Origin: Burkholderia sp. WSM2230
GTDB lineage: Bacteria; Pseudomonadota; Gammaproteobacteria; Burkholderiales; Burkholderiaceae
Direction of reading: 5' to 3'
Length of the DNA stretch: 64,000 bases
Assembly: GCF_000472445.1 (NCBI RefSeq)
Contig: NZ_AXAJ01000007.1
Location: 268,027-332,026, forward strand
Shown: positions 41,589 through 50,200 of the stretch, in pieces
Numbering within the stretch: the stretch's first letter is position 1
How the letters are laid out: each line of letters starts with the position of its first letter
Translations under genes and position numbers: made by a program
Notes under the pieces: model-generated
The model's database searches: none
What the model was told of the DNA's origin: nothing
The model's input: only the letters and a program-made list of their open reading frames with translations

Positions 41589-42797
41589 TCAATCCGCACC
41601 GGAGTCATGAGCGCCCACGCTATTGCTCTGCCCGATCAGCTTTCTCGCGATGGCCTCCGCGCGCATCATGTCATCGTCAGGCGCCGGTGCCGCGTTCGGG
41701 GCTGCATGCACGGTGGCGCTAGTGCCTGGCGCTCCGTCGCGTTGATGCGTGTCGACCGATACTGTCATCGAGAGGCCGACTCGCAACGGATGCGCGGCCA
41801 GCTCCTGAGGGTCCAGAGAAATGGTTACGGGCACGCGCTGAACGACCTTGATCCAGTTGCCGGCCGCGTTCTGCGGCGGCAACATCGAAAATGCGTTGCC
41901 TGTTCCCGGTGACAGTCCGTCAACCCGGCCGTGAAAGACCACGCTCGATCCATAGAGATCGGCAGCCGCGGAAACCGGCTGACCGATACGCAGGTTGCGG
42001 ACTTGCCCTTCCTTGAAGTTGGCCTCGATCCACAGCTGCCTGACGGGCACGACCGTCATCAGCTGTGCGCCGGCCGCAACCGGCTGGCCGATCTGTACCG
42101 AACGCTGCGCAACGGCGCCTTCGATCGGTGCAACCAGCGTCGTTCGCGTGGTCCTGACATAGGCAAGCTTCAGTTGCTGTACCGCCTGCATCACGGCCGG
42201 ATCGTCTTCGATGTGGCCGGAGCCGCTTGAGGCGAGTCCGCTTGCAAGCTGACTGCGGGCCGATGCAAGATTGGCCCGCGCAACTTTCACCGATTCCTGC
42301 GCCCGCGCATACTCTTCCGCGGAGACCACCTCTACCGGTGCGCCCGAGCGCGCTTTCAAGGCCTGTTCGGCAAGCGCGAGCTCCGCGGCGCGCGACTCGA
42401 CGGCAGCCCGGTACATCGCGTTGGAGAATCTGGCACTGCGCGCCTGCCGGACCGCGCGGATCAGCTGTCCCTCCGCCTCTTGCAGGGCAATGCGCGCCTC
42501 GGTGTCATCGAGCCGGACAAGTGGTTGACCGGCCTTGACGTATTGCGTATTGCCGACCAGCACTTCGCGCACCGTGCCTGCAATCTGCGCGGCGATCGGC
42601 ACCACGTTGCCGCTGACACTGGCATTGTCCGTTTCCTCCACGTAACGCCCGGAGACGAACCAGTGCACGCCCGCCGCGACCGTCGCCACCGACACAATGC
42701 CGAACAGCAACGCGAGCCGCCGATTCCGGCGGCTCAGCTTCACGGTGTCGCGCTCCGTCATCGGCACGGGTTCGCCAAGCAGATTTTCTGTACTCAT
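41589..42797 (-). CDS. emrA: HlyD/EmrA-type membrane fusion protein
   Basis: A 402-residue periplasmic adaptor. One N-terminal helix (LALLFGIVSVATVAAGVHWF) anchors it; a biotinyl-lipoyl-like half (NASVSGNVVPIAAQIAGTVR), an alpha-helical hairpin with Ala/Arg-rich heptads and the returning half (TLVAPIEGAVAQRSVQIGQP) follow. It would bridge the EmrB-like pump and the NodT-type outer-membrane factor encoded in the same operon. Its start overlaps the nodT-type stop by four bases. As the last gene of the rhamnolipid operon it probably serves rhamnolipid export. Confidence 0.9.
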   Translation of the reverse strand: MSTENLLGEPVPMTERDTVKLSRRNRRLALLFGIVSVATVAAGVHWFVSGRYVEETDNASVSGNVVPIAAQIAGTVREVLVGNTQYVKAGQPLVRLDDTEARIALQEAEGQLIRAVRQARSARFSNAMYRAAVESRAAELALAEQALKARSGAPVEVVSAEEYARAQESVKVARANLASARSQLASGLASSGSGHIEDDPAVMQAVQQLKLAYVRTTRTTLVAPIEGAVAQRSVQIGQPVAAGAQLMTVVPVRQLWIEANFKEGQVRNLRIGQPVSAAADLYGSSVVFHGRVDGLSPGTGNAFSMLPPQNAAGNWIKVVQRVPVTISLDPQELAAHPLRVGLSMTVSVDTHQRDGAPGTSATVHAAPNAAPAPDDDMMRAEAIARKLIGQSNSVGAHDSGAD

Positions 42798-44398
42798 GAG
42801 ACCGGGCTTAAGGAGGGAGGGGACGGAGAGCGGCTGCCCGAGCGGATGTCGCGCGTGTTTTCACGCGGCTCCCGATTCGCCGGGCTGACGGACGAGTCGG
42901 CCGCAGTTGCATCGAACCCGCCGCCGAGCGCCCGGATCAATGCGATATGAGCGTCGCGTCGTTGCCCGTCGAGTTCAACGAGCTGCAACTGGGCGTCGAG
43001 CCGCGTGTCGCGCAACGCCAGCACGTCCGCCTGCTGGACGAGGCCACGGCGTTGCCTTTCGGTGGCGACGACGAGCATCCTCTCGTGCGCAGCGACTATC
43101 TGTGTCTGCGCGTCCACGAGTCCAGTGACCTTGCGCATCGTCGCAATGGCGCGGGCGACCTCTGCAAGGGCGCCGTCAAGCGTCTTGTTATACAGCGCGA
43201 TCATTTCGTCGGCTTGCGCGTAGTCGCCATGCAGTTGCGAGCGCAACCGCGCGCGTTCGAAGACGGGCAACGAGACGGCGGGACCCAATGCGAAAAAAAG
43301 CGACGCGCTCGAAAACAGCGAACCCAGGCTGAGCGACGTCAGGCCGCCCGCCGCAGACAAATTGATGTTCGGATAGAAGGCCGCGCGCGTTGCCGCAATT
43401 TTTGCGGTTGCGGCCTGCACGCGCAACTTTGCGGCGACCACGTCCGGGCGCCGCCCGAGCAGGTCCAATGGCAGGTTCGCGGGCACGGAGATGGCGTTGG
43501 CGTCGGCAAGCGCAGGGCGCCGCAATGCGAGGCCGCGTTCCGGTCCTTCTCCAGTCAGGACTCCGATCTGCAATTGCGTTTGTGTGATCGCATCGTCGGT
43601 TGTCTGCAATTGCATGCGCAGTGTGGCCTGATCGATACGTGCCTGCTGTGCGGCGTAGGTGCTGTCGATTCCCCTTGCCTCGCGTGTGCGCCGGATTTCG
43701 TCGAGTTGGTCCGCTTGTTGCCGCCTGGCCGCGATCAGATCCCGCTTTGCGTATTCATCCGCAAGACGGCCGTATAGCGTGACCAGCGAGGTAGTGATAA
43801 TCAGGCGGGCCTGCTGTTCTTCGACACGTGCGGCGTCGCGTGTGGACACGAGTGCCTGGGTCACGGCGCGGTTCCTTCCCCACAGGTCCAGTTCGTAGTT
43901 CGCACCGGCGATAACGCTCGCGGGCGAGACCCACGGATCGCTGAAGAGATTGATGGGAACCGTGGTGCCCGCCACATTCACGTCCGCTGCGCCGTCAATG
44001 GCTGGCATGCGCGCCTTGTAGGCTGCTGCAGCGACGCCGCCCGTGAGTCCCGTGCCCGAAGCGAACTGGTCGAGTTGCGATTGCGCCTCAGCGAGACGCG
44101 CGCCTACGGCCTGGATGTCTGGATTGCCGGCGCACGCCTCGGCGATCAAAGCATCGAGTTGCGGGTCGTGAAACGACTCGAACCATTGCGCTTGCGGCCA
44201 TGCGCCGTTTGCAGACTTCGCGTCCTGTACGGTCCGCGCGAGCGCCTCGGGGCCCGGCGAATGCATCGCAAGCGGATGATAAGGGCTGTTGTCCGCGCAA
44301 CCCGCGACTGCGCACAGCGCGCATAGCGAAGCGGTGAACATGCACGCCGTCCATAGGCGCTTTGGCACGAAGCCGGTGCGGCAGGAATGTGTCGCCAT
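42794..44398 (-). CDS. NodT family outer-membrane efflux lipoprotein
   Basis: A 534-residue TolC-like factor. The signal ends in the lipobox AVAGC, giving a lipid-anchored Cys. Two OEP repeats follow, with family motifs WFESFHDPQLDALIAEA, NPDIQAVGARLAEAQSQL, YELDLWGRNR and LLGRRPDVVAAKLRVQAATA. It forms the outer-membrane exit of an EmrAB-type pump. It begins three bases after the rhlC stop and overlaps the adaptor gene by four bases, so the three are tightly coupled. Confidence 0.92.
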   Translation of the reverse strand: MATHSCRTGFVPKRLWTACMFTASLCALCAVAGCADNSPYHPLAMHSPGPEALARTVQDAKSANGAWPQAQWFESFHDPQLDALIAEACAGNPDIQAVGARLAEAQSQLDQFASGTGLTGGVAAAAYKARMPAIDGAADVNVAGTTVPINLFSDPWVSPASVIAGANYELDLWGRNRAVTQALVSTRDAARVEEQQARLIITTSLVTLYGRLADEYAKRDLIAARRQQADQLDEIRRTREARGIDSTYAAQQARIDQATLRMQLQTTDDAITQTQLQIGVLTGEGPERGLALRRPALADANAISVPANLPLDLLGRRPDVVAAKLRVQAATAKIAATRAAFYPNINLSAAGGLTSLSLGSLFSSASLFFALGPAVSLPVFERARLRSQLHGDYAQADEMIALYNKTLDGALAEVARAIATMRKVTGLVDAQTQIVAAHERMLVVATERQRRGLVQQADVLALRDTRLDAQLQLVELDGQRRDAHIALIRALGGGFDATAADSSVSPANREPRENTRDIRSGSRSPSPPSLSPVS

Positions 44399-44401
44399 CG
44401 C

Positions 44402-45382
44402 TCAGCCGTGTCCGAGGCGGGCGGCAAGCCGCGGGCGCGCCGTTTCGAGCGGACCCAGCCGGCCGAGAAAGCCGTCGACGATCCCCCATCCGATGCTGGA
44501 TAGCTTCGCCAGTTTGCCCGACTCGAAGAGCAGCACCTGAAAGACTTGCAGCAACGTGACGAAATTGGGCACGAGCGCGACCGGCAGGGACGGGACGTAT
44601 TGAACACACAGGTGCATGCCGTTACGCGCCATGTAATAGCGTCGAAAAGCGGGGTGGTTCATTGATGTGATGCGCACCGGGCCGAGACGATGTTGCCGCT
44701 TATAGCCGATGCGATGTGACAGCGTGAGCCGCGGCTCGACATAGAACTGGACGCCCCGCAGCAGTGCGCGCAACGAATATTCGGTGTCGACGTGATCAAT
44801 GAACAGCGCTTCAGCGAACGCACCCAGGCGTTCATACGCGACGCGCGAGATCACGCAACCGGAGGACAGCAGAAAGGAGCACGGCTGCAATGAGGAGTCC
44901 GCTTCGAACGCCAGGGTTCGGATGGACAAGCCGTTGCTATACATCTGCGGCAGAAAGTGCTTGACGTTCTCGTCGTAAATGCGCGGACCGATCGCGAAGG
45001 CTCGCGTGCCGAGTGTCTTGCACGACTCGAGCATCAACCGGAAGTAATCGGCGCTCACCTGCGAATCCTGATCGAATAGCGCGACTGCGCCGAAGCCCTG
45101 TTCGAACATCCGCGCAAGGCCCCGGTTATATGCACCGGCAATGCCACCACGATTGGCGTTGCAGAGATACTCCACGCCCTGCGCGTTCAGCGCATCAGCC
45201 AACGCGGGGGAGGCCGCCGGCGAATTATCGACGACCAGCAACGGCGTGCCGTGCGCGCATAGGTCCAATAGATGAGTCAGGTGCCCGGAAGTTGGGCGAT
45301 ACAACACCACGAGCGCACCAAGCAGCGGCGCGGCGTGACCGGCGCTGGCCACGGGGCCGGGAGAGCAGATTGTTTGGCTCAT
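44402..45382 (-). CDS. rhlC: Rhamnosyltransferase 2 (RhlC-like)
   Basis: A 326-residue GT2 glycosyltransferase, the length of Pseudomonas RhlC. The start at 45382 is chosen because AGGG lies eight bases upstream; an in-frame GTG at 45391 is possible. Motifs: LGALVVLYRPTSGHLTHLL at the N-terminus, VVDNSP, NANRGGIAGAYNRGL, the DxD-type ALFDQDSQVSADYF, and DHVDTEYSLRALLRG with an acceptor-site Asp. It adds the second rhamnose from dTDP-L-rhamnose to mono-rhamnolipid. Position in the rhl operon supports the name. Confidence 0.92.
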   Translation of the reverse strand: MSQTICSPGPVASAGHAAPLLGALVVLYRPTSGHLTHLLDLCAHGTPLLVVDNSPAASPALADALNAQGVEYLCNANRGGIAGAYNRGLARMFEQGFGAVALFDQDSQVSADYFRLMLESCKTLGTRAFAIGPRIYDENVKHFLPQMYSNGLSIRTLAFEADSSLQPCSFLLSSGCVISRVAYERLGAFAEALFIDHVDTEYSLRALLRGVQFYVEPRLTLSHRIGYKRQHRLGPVRITSMNHPAFRRYYMARNGMHLCVQYVPSLPVALVPNFVTLLQVFQVLLFESGKLAKLSSIGWGIVDGFLGRLGPLETARPRLAARLGHG

Positions 45383-45404
45383 GATCGTCACCCTGTCGGG
45401 AGTG

Positions 45405-46973
45405 TTAATGTCCGGCGCGCTGGGCCGACACGCCGCGCCAGGGTTTGGTGGTCCAGATCAGCGCAGCGAGCGCGAGGCATACGAGGCTCGCGATGTAAAA
45501 GAGGTCGTTGGTCGCCATCATGTACGCCTGTTGCTGAACGACCTCGCGTATGGCCGCTAATGGGTTACCGCCGAGTCCGACCGTGTCTAGCGATCGCGTG
45601 AAAAGGCTGGTGCCCTCGGATGCCCGCGTGACCGATTGCGCGAGCGTGCCGTAGTGATGCGCCGCGCGGTTGTCCCACCAGGTCACGCTGAGAGCGGTGC
45701 CGAACGCGGCGGACAGCGTGCGTAAGAAGTTCGACAGGCCCGACGCGGCAGCGAGCTTCTCGTTGGGGATGCGCGACAGAATCGCCGCGCTCAGCGGAAT
45801 GAAAAAGCACGGCAGGCCGATGCCTTGAATAAAGGTCGGCGTAACGATTTGCCAGAAAGACATCGTCAGCGTGAAGTGCGCATCCCATGACAACACTGCG
45901 AAGAACACCAGAAAGCCGAAACACGTCACGACGCGGGCATCGAACCGGTCCAGAAAAATCCCTATCAGCATGGAAAAGACGAGGGCGAGGATGCCGAGCG
46001 GCGCAACCGTCAGTCCGGCCTGAAACGCGGAGTAGCCCATCACGGTTTGCAGCCACAGCGGAAAGATGACGCCGATCACCGAAAAACTCACCATCCCGAG
46101 ACAAATGATGGCGACGCCGAAAGAGAAAGTGCGATCGCGGAACAGGTTCAGGTCGATGACTGGAAAGGGTTCAGCCGACTCCCAGATCAACAGGCAAGCC
46201 AGCGCGAGCGCGGCGATCAACGACAGCACAACGATCAGCGGCGAGTCGAACCAGCCGCGGTCGCGCCCGAGGTCGAGTACAGCCTGCAATGCGCCCACGC
46301 CGACGACGAGCAGCACGATGCCCATCATGTCGATCGGCGGCTGCCGCGCATCCGGACGCTCGCGCGGCAAGAGCGCGGCGCAGGCCGCGAACGCAAACAG
46401 GCCGATCGGCAGATTGATGAAGAAGATCCATGGCCAGGAGAATTGATCGATGATCCAGCCACCGAGCACCGGACCGAAGATCGGCGCGAGCAGAACCGTC
46501 ATTGCCCACAGTGCAAGCGCCAGCACGCGCTTTTGCGGCGGAAACGCGCGTAGCAGGATGGCTTGCGACAGCGGCACCATCGGACCTGAACAGAGTCCCT
46601 GCATGGCGCGGCAGAGAACCAGCAGTTCCAGGTTGCCGGCGATCCCGCACAGCAGCGACGTCAGCGTGAACAGCAGCACTGACCAGACGAACAGGCGCGC
46701 TTCGCCGATCCTCTGCGACAGCCAGCCCGTCAGCGGAACCGCAATAGCCGCCGCGACCGAATAGGAACTGATGACCCACGTCGCCTGCGAATTCGACACG
46801 GCGAGACTGCCGGCAATGGAGGGCACGGCGACGTTCGTGACCGTCGAGTCGAGCACCTCGATGAAAGTGGCGAGCGAAAGCGCGAAGGTCAGCAACGCGA
46901 GCCACATGCCGCGCAATCGCGGCTCGTCGTGGCCGCCGACGCGCTCTATGACTGTGTCGCTCGAAGTGCTCAT
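45405..46973 (-). CDS. emrB: DHA2 family MFS exporter (EmrB-like)
   Basis: A 522-residue fourteen-helix drug:proton antiporter of the DHA2 group. Seen are the DHA2 start (LALLTFALSLATFIEVLDST, VTNVAVPSIAGSLAVSNSQA), loop motif GWLSQRIGEARLF and motif C-like GPVLGGWIIDQFSWPWIFFI followed by NLPIG. Proteins of this kind accompany rhlA-rhlB-rhlC in Burkholderia and are assumed to export rhamnolipids with EmrA and NodT partners. It begins 24 bp after rhlB and ends 22 bp before rhlC. Confidence 0.93.
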   Translation of the reverse strand: MSTSSDTVIERVGGHDEPRLRGMWLALLTFALSLATFIEVLDSTVTNVAVPSIAGSLAVSNSQATWVISSYSVAAAIAVPLTGWLSQRIGEARLFVWSVLLFTLTSLLCGIAGNLELLVLCRAMQGLCSGPMVPLSQAILLRAFPPQKRVLALALWAMTVLLAPIFGPVLGGWIIDQFSWPWIFFINLPIGLFAFAACAALLPRERPDARQPPIDMMGIVLLVVGVGALQAVLDLGRDRGWFDSPLIVVLSLIAALALACLLIWESAEPFPVIDLNLFRDRTFSFGVAIICLGMVSFSVIGVIFPLWLQTVMGYSAFQAGLTVAPLGILALVFSMLIGIFLDRFDARVVTCFGFLVFFAVLSWDAHFTLTMSFWQIVTPTFIQGIGLPCFFIPLSAAILSRIPNEKLAAASGLSNFLRTLSAAFGTALSVTWWDNRAAHHYGTLAQSVTRASEGTSLFTRSLDTVGLGGNPLAAIREVVQQQAYMMATNDLFYIASLVCLALAALIWTTKPWRGVSAQRAGH

Positions 46974-46997
46974 GTGGACGGGATTCCCTGAAGCCGT

Positions 46998-48272
46998 TCA
47001 GGCGACCGAATGGGTGCCGATGCCGCCGCGATGATCCGCACAGCGTTCGATATATCGCGCGGCCGCCCCGCAGGCTTCGGGCGCCGTGTCGATGAGCCGT
47101 TTGGCGATCGCGCAGCGGGCCCTCACGAGCTTGTCCGTGGTAATGCGCGAGAGTACTGACGCCAGCGCCTTGCCGCTGGCGGGACTGTCGATGCGAACGC
47201 CGCAGCCGCTTTTTGCCACACGCTGCGCATTGTCGAACTGGTCGTGCGCGAACGGGGTGACGACCTGTGGAATGCCGGCCGCGAATGCGAGCGCCGCCGT
47301 GCCGATGCCGCCGTGATGGACCATGGCTGCGCAGTGAGGCAGGAGCGTCCGCAAGGGTACGAAGTCGCGCACCAGCACGTCGCGGCGCGCGAGCGCCCGC
47401 GCGCCGGCAGTGCCGGAAAGCACGATCGCGCGGGTGCCCGTGCGGTGCAAGGCTTCCTCGACGGCGCGAAAATAGGTTCGCTCGTCGATCAGCGAGGACC
47501 CAGGCGTGAAGACGACCGGAGGCTCGCCGCACGAGACGAAGGCGCTCAGTTCGCCGTCGAAGGCGTTGGGCGCTACATCGTTGAAGAGGGGAAAGCCCGC
47601 CATGAAATGATTGCGCGGCCAGTCGGGTTGAGCAGGGGCAAACCAGTCCGGGAACAGACACAGCACGCTGTCCGGCGAGTGCAGCCACCGGCCTAGTATG
47701 CGGCTCGCGGGTGCGAGTCCGAGCTGTTCGCGGACCTGGTTCAGAGCAGGTCCGCACGCCTTGTCGAGCACGCCTTTTTCAATCATCTCCATGCATTTTG
47801 CCCTGACGGGCAGCGGCAGCCACATCGGCACGGTCAGACGCTTATGCGTGGGTGGAGCGCTTGCGGAAAGCAGCGTCGAAGGCGACACCTGGACGGAGAC
47901 GTAGGGCGTGCCATGAACCTCCTGCATCAGACGCGCGGCGAACGCCCACAATGAGCCGACCAGAATGGTGTCCGAGGTCGCGAGAGCGGCGAGCGCATCG
48001 AAGTGAGGGCGGATGGTCGGCGCGATGACCGTCCATAGCGTGCGAAACGAGGTGCGCGGATTCCACAGCGCAGGGCTCGCAATCGCCCGCGCATACTCGT
48101 CCCACGTACCGATCGGCACAAACGCGAAGCCGTGTTGTTCCGCGAGCGCGGCGAATTGCGGATGTGTGCAGAATACGATCCGATGTCCGCGTTCGGCCAG
48201 GATTCGAGCAATGCCGATGAACGGATGAACGTCGCCTGCGGAGCCGATTGCGGTAATGACGATTTGTACCAT
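46998..48272 (-). CDS. rhlB: Rhamnosyltransferase 1 (RhlB-like)
   Basis: A 424-residue GT1-fold (GT-B) glycosyltransferase. The ATG at 48272 gives the family start MVQIVITAIGSAGDVHPFIG. The nucleotide-sugar site at the C-terminal half reads MVHHGGIGTAALAFAAGIPQ followed by PFAHDQFDNA. RhlB joins dTDP-L-rhamnose to the lipid acid made by RhlA, giving mono-rhamnolipid, probably at the inner membrane with RhlA. The usual rhlA-rhlB adjacency is interrupted here by a methyltransferase gene, 17 bp upstream of rhlB. Confidence 0.94.
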   Translation of the reverse strand: MVQIVITAIGSAGDVHPFIGIARILAERGHRIVFCTHPQFAALAEQHGFAFVPIGTWDEYARAIASPALWNPRTSFRTLWTVIAPTIRPHFDALAALATSDTILVGSLWAFAARLMQEVHGTPYVSVQVSPSTLLSASAPPTHKRLTVPMWLPLPVRAKCMEMIEKGVLDKACGPALNQVREQLGLAPASRILGRWLHSPDSVLCLFPDWFAPAQPDWPRNHFMAGFPLFNDVAPNAFDGELSAFVSCGEPPVVFTPGSSLIDERTYFRAVEEALHRTGTRAIVLSGTAGARALARRDVLVRDFVPLRTLLPHCAAMVHHGGIGTAALAFAAGIPQVVTPFAHDQFDNAQRVAKSGCGVRIDSPASGKALASVLSRITTDKLVRARCAIAKRLIDTAPEACGAAARYIERCADHRGGIGTHSVA

Positions 48273-48289
48273 GGCTTGCTTGCGATTCC

Positions 48290-48856
48290 TCAATAGAGCC
48301 ACGGCACGAGCGCCGGCACTTCCTCGCGATAGGTACGGTACGGCGCACCAAAGTACTCGGAGAGCCACCGCTCCTCGACGCGCACCTTGTAGGCAAGCGA
48401 AGCGAAGATCAGTACGAAGCCGATAACGCCGCGCCATTGTTCGTTGACGAGCGCGGCGCCGGCAATCGCGAGCAGACAACCTGAGTAAATTGGATGACGC
48501 ACGAGCGCGTAAGGACCGCTGCGGACGAGTTCGTGATTGGTTTTCAGCGTGACCGACACGCTCCAGTTAGGCCCGAGATGGCGACGGCCCCACACTGAGA
48601 AAGCGAGACCGGCAACAACGATCGCGAGGCCAATCCATTGCTGCAAATCGAAATGGGCGGCCGCCGGACTCGAGACGGTGACATGCTCCGGCAACACAAT
48701 CAGCGCACAGCCCACGATCAGCGGAATTGACTGCAGCGTGCGTGAGAGCCGGTCCTCGCGTTTTGCGGTTTGCTTCACACCGGACGACGCTTTCATCCAG
48801 TAGGCAACCCAGAGGGCCCACGGGCCGAGAATGGCAAGCGTGTGATAGATCGTCAT
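48290..48856 (-). CDS. ICMT-like membrane methyltransferase within rhl operon
   Basis: A 188-residue integral-membrane protein of the isoprenylcysteine carboxyl methyltransferase/PEMT fold. Four to five helices are followed by the SAM-binding signature GPYALVRHPIYSGCLL (RHP at 120-122) and EERWLSEYFGAPYRTYREEV (Glu161, Glu162). Such enzymes methylate carboxyl groups of lipids or lipidated substrates. The gene starts one base after the rhlA stop and ends 17 bp before rhlB, so it is translated with them. A carboxyl O-methylation of the hydroxyacyl-hydroxyacid or rhamnolipid is the obvious hypothesis. The family is sure; the substrate is inferred. Confidence 0.88.
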   Translation of the reverse strand: MTIYHTLAILGPWALWVAYWMKASSGVKQTAKREDRLSRTLQSIPLIVGCALIVLPEHVTVSSPAAAHFDLQQWIGLAIVVAGLAFSVWGRRHLGPNWSVSVTLKTNHELVRSGPYALVRHPIYSGCLLAIAGAALVNEQWRGVIGFVLIFASLAYKVRVEERWLSEYFGAPYRTYREEVPALVPWLY

Positions 48857-48857
48857 T

Positions 48858-49778
48858 TCAGCTCCCGAATTCGACGTTCAGTCCTGAGTGAGCAAACGTT
48901 TGCTCTTCCACTGCGGACGACAGCGCGTCGAGCCGTGAACGATCGAACTCCGGGTTGACGCCAAAGAAGCCGAGAATTTCCTCGCGCATCGTGGCGGCCT
49001 GTGCCCGTCCTTCGAGTTCGAGAAAATGCCCGGTGTTCGCTGCGGTCGCGAATTGCGCGTGAGTGACATAGCGTGCCAGGGTGCGAATGTCGTGCGCAGT
49101 GGTGTACTCGTCGAGCTCGCCGTTGATGAACTTGACCCGGCAGCGAATGTTCGCCAACTGATCCAGATAAGTCTCGGGCCTTAATGCCAGTATCTGCTCG
49201 ACATGAAAGGCGACCTGGCTTTGCTCTTCCCTCGGTAGACTCGTCAGATAGCGGTAATTCAGGAGTTTCAGTATGCGCGGCAGATGTTTGCCCACTGTGT
49301 CGTTCAGCAGTTGCGCGGCTTGCAGATTCTCGCCTGTATTGAGCAGGTGCCGCGCCTGCGTCACATAGGCGATCATCGCCTCGTTGAGGAACGGCGAGAA
49401 CGATCCGATTACCGCGCGCTCGATCGAAGCAGGCTGCCGCGCCAGCGCGAGCAATGACGCGAGCCCGCCCCACGACACGGAGTACAGAAAGCGAGGCTCG
49501 AAGTGATGAATCAGGTGCAGCAGGATGTCGACTTCGTCCTCTTTCGTCAGAAGCGAACCGGCCCGGTTGTGCTGCTTCGATTGCCCCGCATAAGGCAGGT
49601 CGAAGCAAATGACGTTGTATCGCTCGCCGAGATACTTGATTGTTTGCCCAAACGATGCCGTTGTCGCTAAAGCCCCATTTACCAGTATTACGGCCTTACG
49701 ACCAACTTCAAAAATATGCTGTTCGACTTGCACATTAAGAGAGTTAGGCAAACGAAAGATAATTTTCTGGACGGACAT
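48858..49778 (-). CDS. rhlA: RhlA, 3-(3-hydroxyalkanoyloxy)alkanoic acid synthase
   Basis: A 306-residue alpha/beta hydrolase-fold acyltransferase. Starting at 49778 (AGGGGG upstream), the residues fall at Ser102 in SVSWGG, Asp223 in GELDEY and His251 in NTGHFLELEG. These are the same numbers as the catalytic triad of Pseudomonas aeruginosa RhlA as I recall it, which also supports the start. It condenses two 3-hydroxyacyl chains from the fatty-acid pool into the lipid part of rhamnolipids. It is the first gene of a seven-gene operon. Confidence 0.95.
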   Translation of the reverse strand: MSVQKIIFRLPNSLNVQVEQHIFEVGRKAVILVNGALATTASFGQTIKYLGERYNVICFDLPYAGQSKQHNRAGSLLTKEDEVDILLHLIHHFEPRFLYSVSWGGLASLLALARQPASIERAVIGSFSPFLNEAMIAYVTQARHLLNTGENLQAAQLLNDTVGKHLPRILKLLNYRYLTSLPREEQSQVAFHVEQILALRPETYLDQLANIRCRVKFINGELDEYTTAHDIRTLARYVTHAQFATAANTGHFLELEGRAQAATMREEILGFFGVNPEFDRSRLDALSSAVEEQTFAHSGLNVEFGS

Positions 49779-50200
49779 AGAGCCCCCTGCATTCGGAAAT
49801 GCATAACGATAGACGTTCAAGAGTCGACGGCAATGCAGCAGATATGACTGGAGAAGCCCAGCTAAGCTATTGAAAATAAACGAACTAAGAACGGTGCCGG
49901 GTAGAAGGCAAGTAAATATTGTCTGAACTAATTTGAAAAATCAAGCGAGTAATTATTTTGTTTGAAGAAATAAAAATGTCAAAAAGCTACTGAAAATGCC
50001 AAATGCATTTTTATTCGCAAATGAATTGTCGATACCGCCCGCTGAATCGCGGAATGCCGCTATATTGTTAAGAACCCGTAAGGTTCGCGGCCTGAAACAT
50101 CTTTGGTTCGTGAATGTTCGTGAACCGGCATCGATCATCCGGTCGCACCGGCTATCCAAGCATTTTTCAAGCGTTCGCTGATCAGATCGGCGGTGCAGTC
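49779..50200. other. AT-rich intergenic region upstream of rhlA
   Basis: The stretch 49850-50090 is strikingly AT-rich compared with all surroundings, with many A/T tracts (AATTATTTTG, AAATAAAAATG, GCATTTTTATTCG). It must contain the rhlA promoter, but I found no convincing -35/-10 pair and no clear lux-box palindrome. AT-rich DNA of this kind is typical of regions silenced by H-NS-like proteins. The plus-strand metal-binding gene begins on its other side. Confidence 0.55.

Noticed and set aside
49779..50200. lux-box-type palindrome for quorum control of rhlA
   Set aside because: I searched by eye for a CT-N12-AG type 20-bp dyad near the promoter region and found none convincing; a motif scan would be decisive.
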